This document shows, in pieces, positions 44,846 to 54,206 of a stretch of DNA of 64,000 bases (position 1 is its first letter; every line of letters begins with the position of its first letter). The DNA lies in contig NZ_JAPFHA010000002.1 in assembly GCF_026586805.1 (NCBI RefSeq), forward strand, positions 62,001 through 126,000, written 5' to 3'. Under the pieces are notes generated by a model. That model made no database searches, was not told the origin of the DNA, and saw only the letters and a program-made list of their open reading frames with translations. This DNA is from Niveibacterium sp. 24ML. Lineage in GTDB: Bacteria > Pseudomonadota > Gammaproteobacteria > Burkholderiales > Rhodocyclaceae. Position numbers and translations under genes: made by a program.

Positions 44846-44859
44846 ATGATCTAAGTCAG
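44846..44859 (-). promoter_or_regulatory. FNR/ANR-type box upstream of adhE
   Basis: In adhE orientation CTGAC-TTAG-ATCAT, matching the TTGAT-N4-ATCAA consensus in 3 of 5 and 4 of 5 positions. Its centre is about 40.5 bp before the predicted start point, in the class II position. Confidence 0.55.
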
Positions 44860-45035
44860 TCGCTTCGGCGGTGCAGCAGACGCGGTCAAGCCGCAGGGAG
44901 GGGGCGGGTCTTGACGAGGGACCAGGTTTCGCCGGGCGCTGACGTGAAACCGGTGATGCAGCAATACGACCGAGGGCTCGCAAAGAGGTTCCTCGGCGTA
45001 CGTAGGGGGCGTGCGGTGCGCCTTCGCGTTGCGGG

Positions 45036-45812
45036 TCAGGCGTGGCGACGCTGGAGCGATTCGTAAAGGCTGATGAACTCCTTGGCCAGCTTGTGCGAGG
45101 GGTCGAGGTGGATCATCGGCTTGGCGTGTTCGTGCGACTCGCGGATCTTGACGCTGGCAGAGAGGAAAGACGTCAGCACCGGCAGGCCTTCGTCCTGGAG
45201 TTCCTTGACGATTCGCTGCGGCAGGGCCGCGCGCGGCTGGAACTGGTTGACAACGATGCCTTCGATCTCGAGCGTTTCGTTGTGGTCTGCCTTGAGTTCG
45301 GTGACGCTCTCGAGCAGCGAATAGAGGGCGCGACGGGAGAAGTCGTCGCAGTCGAAGGGGATCAGGCAGCGTTCGGCGGCGATGAGCGCGGAGCGGGTAT
45401 AGAAGTTCAGCGCGGGTGGCGTGTCGATGAACACCATGTCGTAGTCGTCAGCCAGCTCGTCAAGCGCATCGCGCAGCTTGTAGATCTTGTAGCGCGACTC
45501 AAGCTTGCTCATCAGTTCTTCGAGCGCAGGCGCCGACGGAAGGATGTGCAGGCGCTCGAAGGGGGTCTCGTGCACATAGCCTTCGACCTTGTCGTTGAGC
45601 AGTCGAAGCCGCAGCGTCTGGTCGAACATGTCTGCAAGGGTCTTGTCGAGCGAATCGGCCGCCTTGCCCAGAAGGTAATGCGTTGAGTTTCCCTGTGGAT
45701 CGAGGTCCACGACCAGCGTGCGTTTGCCCCGGCTGGCGGCAATCGCGGCGAGGTTGCAGGTAATGGTGGATTTGCCGACGCCACCCTTTTGATTGAATAC
45801 CACGCGTCGCAC
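45036..45812 (-). CDS. Orphan ParA-family ATPase
   Basis: About 258 residues from GTG 45812, chosen because AAGGA lies a few bases upstream and the family begins just here (RRVVFNQKGG); a GTG at 45842 would add ten residues. The deviant Walker A motif KGGVGKST is intact, with DLDPQGN (Walker A') and FIDTPPALNFYTR (Walker B). No parB, parS array or chemotaxis partner is adjacent. ParA proteins position DNA, chemoreceptor arrays or other cargo; this one's cargo is unknown. Divergent from a periplasmic binding protein gene. Confidence 0.87.
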   Translation of the reverse strand: MRRVVFNQKGGVGKSTITCNLAAIAASRGKRTLVVDLDPQGNSTHYLLGKAADSLDKTLADMFDQTLRLRLLNDKVEGYVHETPFERLHILPSAPALEELMSKLESRYKIYKLRDALDELADDYDMVFIDTPPALNFYTRSALIAAERCLIPFDCDDFSRRALYSLLESVTELKADHNETLEIEGIVVNQFQPRAALPQRIVKELQDEGLPVLTSFLSASVKIRESHEHAKPMIHLDPSHKLAKEFISLYESLQRRHA

Positions 45813-46028
45813 GATCGGATCCTTTGAAGGTTGGTGCACCACGGCATTGTGCCAAATCCGCCTGATGAACGGCGGAGCCGTGTCGAGCCGGGCGATGTGA
45901 AGTTGTTTTACAAAGCGGAATCAACCGGAATTTCTCGTTTTCGGATAATCTTTTCACGTTTTGGTGGGATCGACCCGGAGCCAAAAAACAGAACGCGAAC
46001 TCGAGTTCGCCGAAATCAGGAGGTGGAT

Positions 46029-47147
46029 GTGAAGCGCAGTCTTACAGCGCTGTGCTTGGCGATGGTGGTGGGGGGAGTGGCCCAGACCGCGGTTGCCGAG
46101 GACATTGTGGTATTGCAGGTCGCCCCAGGCGCGACCAAGGATGGAACGGTGGGTTGGCAACTGCAGATGGGGGCCAAGAGCTGGTTCGATGAAGTCAATG
46201 TGCGTGGCGGCATCGGTGGCAAGCAGATCAAGCTGCTCTCGGTGGATGAAACGGGCGACGTGTCGGTGCAGGTCAAGGCGCTGATCAAGGAGCATCAGCC
46301 TGCGGTGCTGTTTGGTACGGTCGGTTCGGCCTCTGTTCAAAAGCTGCTGGCCGACAAGGTGCTCGATTCAACCCAGGTGCCCTTGATTGGTCCCCGTACG
46401 GGCGCGGGGGTGATCGCCAACGACAAGAAGGCGGACCTGGTGTTCCTGACGCGGCCAAGCTATGCCGACGAAATGGACAAGGTGATGAAGCAGCTTGCGA
46501 CCATCGGGATTCGCAAGTTTGTGGTTTTTCATTCGGAAGACATTACAGGGCTTGAGTTGCGTGACCTTGCGAAGGCGGTCGCGGCCAAGCAGAACCAGAC
46601 CGTTGTGGCCGCCGTGGCGCAACCTCGCGATTTGGGCAAGATTGCGCCGCTGGCTGATGCGGTGGTCGAGAAAGAGCACCAGGCGGTGTTGCTGGCCGTC
46701 GAGGCGCCGGCAGCTGCGGCCTTCGTCAAGCGGTATCGCGAGCTGGGCGGTTCTGGCCAGCTGGTTGCCATGTCTACGGTTGAAGGCGTGCGTCTTGCAG
46801 AGATGGCCGGCGCGAAAGCGTCGCGTGGTGTGGCGGTATCGCAGGTTGCGCCCAATCCGCGTAACGAGGCCTACGCGGTTGTGCGGGAGTTCACCACCAA
46901 CTACCGTAAGTACGGCCCCTACACCGAAGAGCCCACGCAAGCCATGATGGAAGGCTATCTGGCAGCGAAGGTGATCAGTGAAGGCCTCAAGCGTGGCGGC
47001 GGCAAGGCCGGCCTGGCGCGCGCTGTTTCTGGTATGTCGAGCTACGATGTGGGGGGCGTGACCTACAGCTTTGGTTCGGCCTCACGCAGTGGCGCGAAGT
47101 ACATCGAAATGTCGGTGATCGACAAGGATGGCCGCGTAACACGCTGA
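46029..47147 (+). CDS. Periplasmic branched-chain amino-acid-type binding protein
   Basis: A 372-residue protein from GTG 46029, which has a perfect AGGAGG five bases upstream. The signal peptide is KRSLTALCLAMVVGGVAQTAVA. The mature part is a type I periplasmic binding fold (Peripla_BP_6): VLQVAPGATKDGTVGW, AVLFGTVGSASVQKLLAD, and the hinge region KYGPYTEEPTQAMMEGYLAAK. Similar proteins bind leucine, amides or other small ligands for HAAT transporters or sensors. No permease or ATPase gene is adjacent, so it is an orphan receptor. A terminator follows directly. Confidence 0.87.
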   Translation: MKRSLTALCLAMVVGGVAQTAVAEDIVVLQVAPGATKDGTVGWQLQMGAKSWFDEVNVRGGIGGKQIKLLSVDETGDVSVQVKALIKEHQPAVLFGTVGSASVQKLLADKVLDSTQVPLIGPRTGAGVIANDKKADLVFLTRPSYADEMDKVMKQLATIGIRKFVVFHSEDITGLELRDLAKAVAAKQNQTVVAAVAQPRDLGKIAPLADAVVEKEHQAVLLAVEAPAAAAFVKRYRELGGSGQLVAMSTVEGVRLAEMAGAKASRGVAVSQVAPNPRNEAYAVVREFTTNYRKYGPYTEEPTQAMMEGYLAAKVISEGLKRGGGKAGLARAVSGMSSYDVGGVTYSFGSASRSGAKYIEMSVIDKDGRVTR

Positions 47148-47164
47148 CCCCCGGCAGCATCAAA

Positions 47165-47192
47165 AAAAACGGCGACCTTGGTCGCCGTTTTT
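47165..47192. terminator. Bidirectional terminator between binding protein and Cache gene
   Basis: AAAAACGGCGACC / GGTCGCCGTTTTT, a 13-bp perfect stem with a TT centre. T-runs on both strands fit the two convergent genes. Confidence 0.9.
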
Positions 47193-47210
47193 GTTTGTAC
47201 AGCCGAGCGC

Positions 47211-47672
47211 TCAGTCGCGCAAGCCTGCCAGCAGAATCACGTCTCCCTGGCGCTTGACCAGCGCGGCTTCGGGCCGTTCGGCGCGGGTGATGGGGCTGCG
47301 AGTTTTGTAGTAGACCCAGCCCTCGCCTTGCGCGGTTGCAACCTGAAGCGCATCCACGTAAAGGTACTTGCCGCTGACGTCGCGCAGATCAAGGATGTTG
47401 CGCCCGACTCGCTGCGGCTGATTCGGATCTGCAACGACGTTTCCGGCCAAGTCCAGGGCGAGAACGCGCGTCTTGCCTTCGTGCAGCGGGCTGTTGGCTT
47501 TCTGCAGGCTGTTGACCATGGCGGCGTTGCCATTGGTGGATGCAAATTGCGTCGCGCGCTCCATGGCTGCGCGTGCCTCTTCCTTGGTGACTTGTGGTTT
47601 GAACGAGATGACGGCTGTGCCACCTACGAATGCAAGGCCGATTGCGATGCCTTTGATTACGCTGCTCTTCAT
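47211..47672 (-). CDS. Small secreted or membrane-anchored Cache-like protein
   Basis: A 153-residue protein; ATG 47672 has a GGGAGAA ribosome site. One hydrophobic N-terminal segment (IKGIAIGLAFVGGTAVISF) precedes a domain resembling a single Cache (Cache_2): ATQFASTNGNAAMVNSLQKA, then RVLALDLAGNVVADPNQPQRVGRNILDLRDVSGKYL in outline, and the GWVYYK strand. In receptors this domain binds small acids; here it has no signalling domain attached. The gene sits alone and convergent to the binding-protein gene. Confidence 0.65.
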   Translation of the reverse strand: MKSSVIKGIAIGLAFVGGTAVISFKPQVTKEEARAAMERATQFASTNGNAAMVNSLQKANSPLHEGKTRVLALDLAGNVVADPNQPQRVGRNILDLRDVSGKYLYVDALQVATAQGEGWVYYKTRSPITRAERPEAALVKRQGDVILLAGLRD

Positions 47673-47979
47673 TACGATTCTCCCGATCGGTTGATACGGC
47701 ACGCTCTTCGGCGTGTAAACGTGTGAACGGCCAGTGCCTTGTGGACTTGAGGGTGACAAGTGCCGCGTGGCGCACCGGTCATGCTGCACTGCGCTAGAAT
47801 CGCGCCGAACGTACTGCGACGTTCTTCCCCCCAGCGCCGTCCGACCGGGATGGCGCCTTGCCGGTGAGCATCCGGAGGCCTTCTCCACACTGGTGTCACG
47901 TGCAGCACGCCCATGCGGGCACGCGCCTTTTGCGCTTGCCCAGGGCCATGCTTTCAGACAATCACTTGAGGCAAGACGA
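47673..47979. other. Divergent control region of the Cache gene and maeB
   Basis: 307 bp without a gene. A TAGAAT -10-like box lies at 47795-47800 on the plus strand, implying a maeB leader of about 175 nt. The frame of maeB stays open upstream to 47734 but without conserved residues or a ribosome site. No riboswitch recognised. Confidence 0.4.
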
Positions 47980-50274
47980 ATGGATAAGGATTTCATTGCC
48001 GCGGCGCTCGACTATCACCGCTACCCAAGCCCGGGGAAGATCTCGGTCACGCCAACCAAAGGGCTGACCAACCAGCGGGATCTGGCTTTGGCTTATTCGC
48101 CGGGTGTTGCGGCGGCGTGCGAAGCGATCGTCGCGGACCCGGCGCAGGCGGCCGAACTCACCTCGCGCGGTAATCTGGTCGGGGTGATCACGAACGGCAC
48201 CGCGGTGCTGGGCCTGGGCAATATCGGCCCGCTGGCCGGCAAGCCGGTGATGGAGGGCAAGGGCTGTCTGTTCAAGAAATTTGCCGGGATCGATGTGTTC
48301 GACATCGAACTCAACCAGAACGACCCCGACAAGCTGATTGAGATCATTGCCGCGCTTGAGCCCACGCTTGGCGGTATCAACCTTGAGGACATCAAGGCGC
48401 CCGAGTGTTTCTACATCGAGCAGCAACTGCGTGAGCGCCTCAATATTCCGGTGTTCCATGACGATCAGCACGGCACGGCGATCATCTCCACCGCGGCCCT
48501 GATCAATGGTCTGGAGGTTGTCGGCAAGGCCATCGGTGAGGTGAAGCTGGTGTGCTCGGGCGCCGGGGCGGCGGCGATCGCCTGCCTTGACCTGATGTGC
48601 CGCCTTGGCCTCAAGCGCGAGAACGTGTTCGTGTGCGATTCGCGCGGCGTGATCTGGCAGGGGCGCGACGAAAACATGGAGGCCAACAAGGCCCGTTATG
48701 CTCAGGCCACTACGGCGCGTACCCTGGGCGAGGTGGTCGAAGGCGCGGATGTCTTCCTCGGGCTGTCGACGGCAGGCGTGCTCAAGCCCGAGATGGTTGC
48801 GAAGATGGGGCCGAGACCCCTGATCTTCGCGCTCGCCAACCCGACGCCGGAAATCATGCCGGAGCAAGCGCGCGCCGTGCGGCCAGACTGCATCATCGCC
48901 ACCGGCCGTTCGGACTACCCCAACCAGGTGAACAACGTGCTGTGCTTCCCGTTCATCTTCCGCGGGGCGCTCGACGTGGGGGCAACGCGGATCACCGAAG
49001 AGATGAAGCTCGCGTGTGTGGAGGCGATCGCGGGCCTGGCGCGGGCCGAGCAGAGCGATGTCGTCGCCATGGCCTACGGCGGCGCCGAGCTGCGCTTTGG
49101 CGCCGACTACCTGATCCCCAAGCCGTTTGATCCGCGCCTCATCGTGCGCATTGCGCCGGCCGTGGCCAAGGCTGCGATGGATTCTGGCGTGGCCGCGCGC
49201 CCGATTGCCGACATGGATGCCTACGTCCAGCGCCTGACGGAGTTTGTGTACCACTCCGGGATGCTGATGAAACCGGTGTTCAACGCGGCCAAGCGCGTGG
49301 CCGCCAGCCGCAAACGCGTGGTGTATTGCGAAGGCGAAGACGAACGCGTGCTGCGTGCGGTGCGGGTGGTGGTGGATGAAGGCCTTGCACACCCGATCCT
49401 GATCGGGCGGCCAGCGGTGATCGAAAAGCGGATCGAGCGCTTTGGCCTCAACCTGACGATGGGGCGCGACTTCGATGTGGTTAACCCGGAGTCGGATGCG
49501 CGCTATCGCGATCTGTGGCAAAGCTATTTCCGCCGCATGGCCCGTGACGGCGTCACGCCCGACATCGCCAAAGCCGAGTTGCGGCGCGACACCACGCTCA
49601 TTGGCTGCATGTTGCTCGACAAGGGCGATGCCGATGCGATGGTGTGCGGTACCTATGGCGCGTATGAGAGCCACTTGCGGCATGTGGCCAACATCATCGG
49701 CCTGCGCCCGGGTGCCCGGCTATTTGCGGCCATGAACCTTCTGCTGCTGCCGGCACGGATGATGGCGATTACCGATACCTATGTTAACGAGTGTCCCGAC
49801 GCGGAAGCGGTGGCCGAGATCGCCCGCATGGCGGCCGAGGAGTTGCGCCGCTTTGGCATTGAGCCGCGCGCGGCCTTGCTTTCGCATTCGAGCTTCGGGA
49901 GTTCCCGCTCGGCCTCTGCACGCAAGATGCGTGAAGCCTGCGAACGCTTGAAGGTGCTGGCGCCGGAGCTGGAGGCCGATGGCGAGATGCACGGCGATGC
50001 GGCGATCTCTCCCGAGGTGCGCGAACGCGTGCATCCGGATTCCACGCTCAAGGGCGAGGCCAATCTCCTGGTGATGCCAAACATCGACGCAGCGAACATC
50101 GCGTTCAACCTGATCAAGATTTCAGGCGGCGATGGCGTCACGGTGGGCCCGATCCTGCTTGGGGCGGCGAAGTCGGTGCATATCCTGACGCCCTCGGCGA
50201 CGGTGCGGCGGGTGGTTAACATCACCGCACTGGCGGTGGTGGATGCGCAGGCCGCAGCTGCGCGCGATCGCTGA
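47980..50274 (+). CDS. maeB: NADP-dependent malic enzyme with C-terminal phosphotransacetylase domain
   Basis: A 764-residue MaeB-type enzyme starting [19 protein letters not shown]. The malic domain (about 1-160) has [13 protein letters not shown]; the NAD(P) domain (about 165-420) has [16 protein letters not shown] and the metal site FHDDQHGTA. Residues about 430-764 form a PTA domain, which in E. coli MaeB is regulatory (acetyl-CoA, acetyl phosphate) and not catalytic. It decarboxylates malate to pyruvate and yields NADPH. The long form matches the family. Confidence 0.95.
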   Translation: MDKDFIAAALDYHRYPSPGKISVTPTKGLTNQRDLALAYSPGVAAACEAIVADPAQAAELTSRGNLVGVITNGTAVLGLGNIGPLAGKPVMEGKGCLFKKFAGIDVFDIELNQNDPDKLIEIIAALEPTLGGINLEDIKAPECFYIEQQLRERLNIPVFHDDQHGTAIISTAALINGLEVVGKAIGEVKLVCSGAGAAAIACLDLMCRLGLKRENVFVCDSRGVIWQGRDENMEANKARYAQATTARTLGEVVEGADVFLGLSTAGVLKPEMVAKMGPRPLIFALANPTPEIMPEQARAVRPDCIIATGRSDYPNQVNNVLCFPFIFRGALDVGATRITEEMKLACVEAIAGLARAEQSDVVAMAYGGAELRFGADYLIPKPFDPRLIVRIAPAVAKAAMDSGVAARPIADMDAYVQRLTEFVYHSGMLMKPVFNAAKRVAASRKRVVYCEGEDERVLRAVRVVVDEGLAHPILIGRPAVIEKRIERFGLNLTMGRDFDVVNPESDARYRDLWQSYFRRMARDGVTPDIAKAELRRDTTLIGCMLLDKGDADAMVCGTYGAYESHLRHVANIIGLRPGARLFAAMNLLLLPARMMAITDTYVNECPDAEAVAEIARMAAEELRRFGIEPRAALLSHSSFGSSRSASARKMREACERLKVLAPELEADGEMHGDAAISPEVRERVHPDSTLKGEANLLVMPNIDAANIAFNLIKISGGDGVTVGPILLGAAKSVHILTPSATVRRVVNITALAVVDAQAAAARDR

Positions 50275-50333
50275 ATCTGCAAACCGCGTGGCCGGCCCCG
50301 TGCCGGCCGCTTGAATACGGATTGGGGGGTGAC

Positions 50334-51308
50334 ATGTCGATGGCGATTCGAATCAACAGCACTGGCGGGCCAGACGTCCTGCAATGGGAGGCGCTGGATG
50401 TGCCGCCGCCGGCCCCGGGCGAGGTGCAGATCCGGCAGCATGCCGTCGGGCTGAACTACATCGACGTCTATCACCGCAGCGGCCTCTATCCTTTGCCCTT
50501 GCCGGCCGGTATCGGTCTCGAGGGCGCGGGCGAGGTGGTCGCACTCGGCGAGGGGGTGGCTGAGCTGAGCGTGGGCGATCGTGTCGCCTACGCGGGCGGG
50601 CCGCCGGGGGCCTATGCGCAGCTGCGCAACCTGCCGGCCGATCGATTGGTTCGCCTGCCCGACGCGATCTCCTACGACACCGGCGCTGCGATGATGTTGC
50701 AGGGCCTCACGGCGCAGTACCTGTTGCGCAGGACCTACCGCGTGCAACCCGGCGAGACAGTGCTCGTGCATGCAGCGGCAGGGGGCGTTGGCCTGATTCT
50801 CTGTCAGTGGGCCAAGGCCCTGGGCGCCATCGTGATCGGCACGGTGGGGTCGGATGAAAAGGCGGCACTGGCCGCGGCCCACGGCTGCGATCACCCCATC
50901 GTCTACACCCGGGAGAACTTCGCTGAACGCGTCAGGGCGCTGACCGGCGGCCGGGGCGTGGCGGTGGTGTATGACTCGATCGGCAAAGACACGTTCATGG
51001 ATTCGCTGGCAAGCCTGCAGCCGCTGGGAATGATGGTCAGCTACGGCAATGCCACCGGCCCGGTGCCACCGTTTGATCTGAGTGTGCTGGCAAAACTGGG
51101 CTCGCTTTTTCTCACCCGCCCCAGTCTTTTCGCTTACACCGCGAAACGATCGGATCTGCTTGCCATGTCGTCAGAGCTGTTTGAGGTGGTGCAGAATGGT
51201 GCCGTGAAGATCGAAGTGCGCCAGCGCTATGCGCTTGCCGATGCGGCGCAGGCCCATCGCGATCTTGAAGCGCGTCGAACCACTGGTTCAACGATTCTGG
51301 TTCCCTGA
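50334..51308 (+). CDS. qor: Quinone oxidoreductase (zeta-crystallin type)
   Basis: A 324-residue medium-chain dehydrogenase without the structural or catalytic zinc ligands. ATG 50334 follows a GGGGGGT ribosome site. The Qor pattern VGLNYIDVYHRSGLYPLPLP lies near residue 38 and the NADPH site LVHAAAGGVGLILCQWAKA near residue 145. It reduces quinones with NADPH, one or two electrons at a time. It is followed 14 bp later by a small exported protein gene. Confidence 0.9.
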   Translation: MSMAIRINSTGGPDVLQWEALDVPPPAPGEVQIRQHAVGLNYIDVYHRSGLYPLPLPAGIGLEGAGEVVALGEGVAELSVGDRVAYAGGPPGAYAQLRNLPADRLVRLPDAISYDTGAAMMLQGLTAQYLLRRTYRVQPGETVLVHAAAGGVGLILCQWAKALGAIVIGTVGSDEKAALAAAHGCDHPIVYTRENFAERVRALTGGRGVAVVYDSIGKDTFMDSLASLQPLGMMVSYGNATGPVPPFDLSVLAKLGSLFLTRPSLFAYTAKRSDLLAMSSELFEVVQNGAVKIEVRQRYALADAAQAHRDLEARRTTGSTILVP

Positions 51309-51322
51309 GCGTTACTGCCCCA

Positions 51323-51700
51323 ATGAAGATTCGAATCGTTTCCCAACTGCTGCTGTCTGTTGCGATTGCCCTGGGAGCGGCGACGGGCCAGGCGTCCGAA
51401 ACGCCGCCCGAAGCGCCATTCACGCCGGCTCAGGCGGCGTATTTCAAGGCCGAAAGCCGCAAGGCCGACGAGCGCTTCGTCAGCGATGTCGCGCGCATCA
51501 CCGGCAGCAGCGCAGCCCAGGTGCGCAAGGCGATGCCGCCGGAGGGGCGCATCGTCAACCCGGCAGTACGAGTGGTGACAACCCTTGAGCACCAGCGCGG
51601 CGCTGAGTTTTCAGAGCAGATCCGCGCCGAGGTTGATGCCGCCGAGACCACGCGGCGCAAGGCAATTGCCGCTGCGCGTGAAGCCGCGCACAAGCGCTGA
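51323..51700 (+). CDS. Small periplasmic protein of unknown function
   Basis: A 125-residue protein with a signal peptide (MKIRIVSQLLLSVAIALGAATGQA; cut after QA-S). The mature part is highly charged and probably helical, rich in Arg, Ala and Glu, ending in EVDAAETTRRKAIAAAREAAHKR-like coiled-coil sequence. I do not recognise the family. It follows qor closely and may share its transcript. Confidence 0.65.
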   Translation: MKIRIVSQLLLSVAIALGAATGQASETPPEAPFTPAQAAYFKAESRKADERFVSDVARITGSSAAQVRKAMPPEGRIVNPAVRVVTTLEHQRGAEFSEQIRAEVDAAETTRRKAIAAAREAAHKR

Positions 51701-51707
51701 GTCGGTG

Positions 51708-51728
51708 GCCGGGCTCAGTGAGCCCGGC
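51708..51728. terminator. Hairpin between convergent genes
   Basis: GCCGGGCTCA-G-TGAGCCCGGC, a perfect 10-bp inverted repeat. It includes the LysR stop codon and has no T-run, so termination strength is doubtful. Confidence 0.45.
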
Positions 51729-52626
51729 GTTGCATCAGTTCTGCGCAGCCCGGTTCACTGAGTCGGGCGACAAACCATTCCAGTGCGCGCCCATGGTGAT
51801 TGGATTGCCAGGCCAGCCAGAGCGGCGCGCTGGCTTTGGGCCCCGCCAGTTTCTTTTCGACCAGCCGCCCGGCGGCGATGTCGTGTTCTGCCAGGGTTCG
51901 CGGCAAGTGGCCCACGCCCAGCCCGGTGCGTTGCGCCGCCGCCTTCGCGGCAATATCGGGCACGGTGAGCGTGTCTTGCCCGTCAAGCAGACCGGCGGTG
52001 CGCGCCATCAGCTGGCGCGAGGTGTCGGCAATGACGATGGCGCGGTATTGCCGCGCAAGATCGGTCGGGATCGGTTCCGGGGCATCGGCCAGCGGGTGGT
52101 GAGGCGCCACGCAGAAGACGAAGTCCTGTTGCCCCCACGCGCGGGTAGCGTAAGTCGCACCGGGCGGTGGGTCGCCCACCGCGCCGATCACGAAGTCCGC
52201 GCGCTGGGTGGCGAGCGCATCCCATGTGCCGCCCAGCACTTCGTACATCAGCTTGAGTCGGGTGCCGCCATAGTTGGCATAGAACTCCGCGATGACCGGG
52301 TAGAGCGCGGCAGCGTCGAGCGAGCCGTCGATGGCGATGCGCAGCTCGGCCTCCCAGCCGGTGGCGATGCGCCGAGCACGACATTCCAGATCACCCGCCG
52401 CGCGCAAAAGGGTGCGTCCATCTTCAAGGAGGGTTCGGCCTGCGGTAGTGAGGGCGGCGCGACGCCCGACTTTCTGGAAGATCTCGAAGCCCAGATCGTC
52501 TTCTAGTTTGCGAACCGCGTGGGTCAGCGCCGAGGGCACGCGGTGCAGGGTTTCCGCTGCTGCCGCAAAGCTCCCGCGGGTGTCGATCGCATCGAGCATG
52601 GCCAGGGCTTCGAGTGAAATCTTCAT
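51715..52626 (-). CDS. LysR-family transcriptional regulator
   Basis: A 303-residue LysR protein. The N-terminal HTH (about residues 1-60) has MLDAIDTRGSFAAAAETLHRVPSALTHAVRKLEDDLG. The effector domain (about 90-295) is a periplasmic-binding-like fold (AELRIAIDGSLDAAALYPVIAEFYANY). It is divergent from the CoA-transferase gene across 268 bp and convergent with the qor-linked gene. Regulation of the CoA-transferase is the likely local role. The inducer is unknown. Confidence 0.88.
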   Translation of the reverse strand: MKISLEALAMLDAIDTRGSFAAAAETLHRVPSALTHAVRKLEDDLGFEIFQKVGRRAALTTAGRTLLEDGRTLLRAAGDLECRARRIATGWEAELRIAIDGSLDAAALYPVIAEFYANYGGTRLKLMYEVLGGTWDALATQRADFVIGAVGDPPPGATYATRAWGQQDFVFCVAPHHPLADAPEPIPTDLARQYRAIVIADTSRQLMARTAGLLDGQDTLTVPDIAAKAAAQRTGLGVGHLPRTLAEHDIAAGRLVEKKLAGPKASAPLWLAWQSNHHGRALEWFVARLSEPGCAELMQRRAH

Positions 52627-52893
52627 CCGGTCCTCGTTGGGGTTGATTGCGGGGCAAAGCGGGGAATGCGCATGCCGATTGTATGCGACGGCCGCGCGCA
52701 GCCGTTTGATCGCGCAGGCGCCGCCGCTATGATGTGGCGCCCGCTGGCGGGGCGTGGTCGCGGCAGGGGGATTCAGCGCTTGGCGGAGAGGGCATTCGAT
52801 CCGGGCGCGTTAATCGCAGCACCGGCGTGTGCCGTGCGCTGCTGACGCCCTGGCTGCCCATAATGTCCAATGCTGTTGCTCAAGGTGCTTTCA

Positions 52894-54087
52894 ATGAATA
52901 CAAAACCCTTGCAGGGGGTTCGGGTGATCGAGTTTGGCACGCTCATCGCGGGCCCCTTCTGTGCGCGCATCCTTGCCGAGTTTGGCGCCGAGGTGATCAA
53001 GGTGGAATCCCCCGAAGGCGGTGATCCCCTGCGGCAGTGGCGAAAGATGCATGAGGGCACCTCACTGTGGTGGTACGTTCAGGCACGCAACAAGCAGTCG
53101 GTCACGCTCAACCTCAAGCACCCCGACGGGGTGCGCATTGCGCGTGAGCTTTGCGCCAGTGCTGACCTCGTGATCGAGAACTTCCGCCCGGGCGTGATGG
53201 AAAAACTGGGGCTGGGTTGGGATGTGCTATCGGCGGCGAATCCGGGTCTGGTGATGGTGCGCCTTTCCGGCTTTGGGCAGACCGGCCCGATGGCGCAGCA
53301 GCCTGGCTTCGGCGCGATCGGAGAATCGATGGGCGGTCTGCGTTTTGTGACCGGCTTTCCGGATCGGCCGCCGGTCAAGTCCGGCATCTCGATCGGTGAT
53401 TCGATCGCGGGCTTGTGGGGGGCGATCGGCGGCCTGATGGCGCTGCGGCATCGCGAAGTCAATGGCGGTGCCGGGCAGGTGGTTGATGTAGCGCTTTACG
53501 AAGCGGTCTTCGCGATGATGGAGAGCTTGGTGCCCGAGTACGCCTTGGGCGGTGCGGTGCGGGAGCGGACCGGCAACATCATGCCGGGCATCACGCCGTC
53601 GAACACCCACACGACGCGTGACGGCGAGCATGTGGTGATCGGCGGCAATGGCGATGCGATCTACAGGCGCCTGATGCGTGCAATGGGCCGCGACGATCTG
53701 GCCGATGATCCGGCGCTTGCTGGTAATGCCGGGCGCAGCGCGCGGGCGTCAGAAATCTATGCGGCAATCGATGCCTGGGTCGGCGCTCATGATTCGGCCC
53801 ATGTGCTTGCGGCGCTCTCGGCCGCCGAGGTGCCCGCCACCAAGGTCTATTCGGTTGCCGACATCTTTCGCGATGCGCAGTTCGCGGCGCGTGGCATGCT
53901 CGAAGAGGCAAGCCTGCCCGACGGCACGGAAGTCCGCATCCCCGGGGTGGTGCCGCGCCTGGCCGATACTCCGGGTGGCACAGAATGGCTTGGGCCCAGG
54001 CTGGGCGAGCACACCGAATCGGTGCTGGCGTCACTCGGGTATACCCCGGAAAAACGCGCTGCGCTGCGCGAGGCCGGGGTTCTGTAG
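52894..54087 (+). CDS. Class III CoA-transferase (CaiB/BaiF family)
   Basis: A 397-residue protein; ATG 52894 (MNTKPLQGVRVIEFGTLIAGP). It has the family CoA-binding region AEFGAEVIKVESPEGGDPLR, the catalytic aspartate in SIGDSIAGLWGAIGG and the C-terminal VPATKVYSVADIFRD. The enzyme moves CoA between carboxylic acids without a ping-pong phosphoryl step. Close members include formyl-, succinyl- and carnitine CoA-transferases, and the acid here is unknown. A divergent LysR gene may control it. Confidence 0.9.
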   Translation: MNTKPLQGVRVIEFGTLIAGPFCARILAEFGAEVIKVESPEGGDPLRQWRKMHEGTSLWWYVQARNKQSVTLNLKHPDGVRIARELCASADLVIENFRPGVMEKLGLGWDVLSAANPGLVMVRLSGFGQTGPMAQQPGFGAIGESMGGLRFVTGFPDRPPVKSGISIGDSIAGLWGAIGGLMALRHREVNGGAGQVVDVALYEAVFAMMESLVPEYALGGAVRERTGNIMPGITPSNTHTTRDGEHVVIGGNGDAIYRRLMRAMGRDDLADDPALAGNAGRSARASEIYAAIDAWVGAHDSAHVLAALSAAEVPATKVYSVADIFRDAQFAARGMLEEASLPDGTEVRIPGVVPRLADTPGGTEWLGPRLGEHTESVLASLGYTPEKRAALREAGVL

Positions 54088-54142
54088 GCGTTCATTGGTC
54101 TGCAAGCGCCTTGGTGGGCTTCAACCGGGGGAGCCGCTCCGG

Positions 54143-54148
54143 TATAAT
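54143..54148 (+). promoter_or_regulatory. -10 box of the petABC promoter
   Basis: TATAAT preceded by GG, 59 bp before the petA ATG. The -35 region at 17 bp spacing, TTCAAC, is a partial match. Confidence 0.55.
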
Positions 54149-54206
54149 CCCGCGGTTTTTCTATGGTTTTTGTGCTTTCGGGACGTATCACCGGGGATAG
54201 AGGGTC

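Larger units (their letters stand above)
44715..45035. other. adhE upstream region
   Basis: 321 bp between the adhE start and the ParA stop. The part nearest adhE (44715-44860) is a leader of about 98 nt plus the FNR-type promoter listed separately. From 44860 to 45035 I see no gene, repeat or terminator. Confidence 0.6.

Noticed and set aside
45901-45960. GATAAT as a promoter of the periplasmic binding protein gene
   Set aside because: The -35 region is poor and several equal A/T-rich alternatives exist nearby, so no single call is supported.
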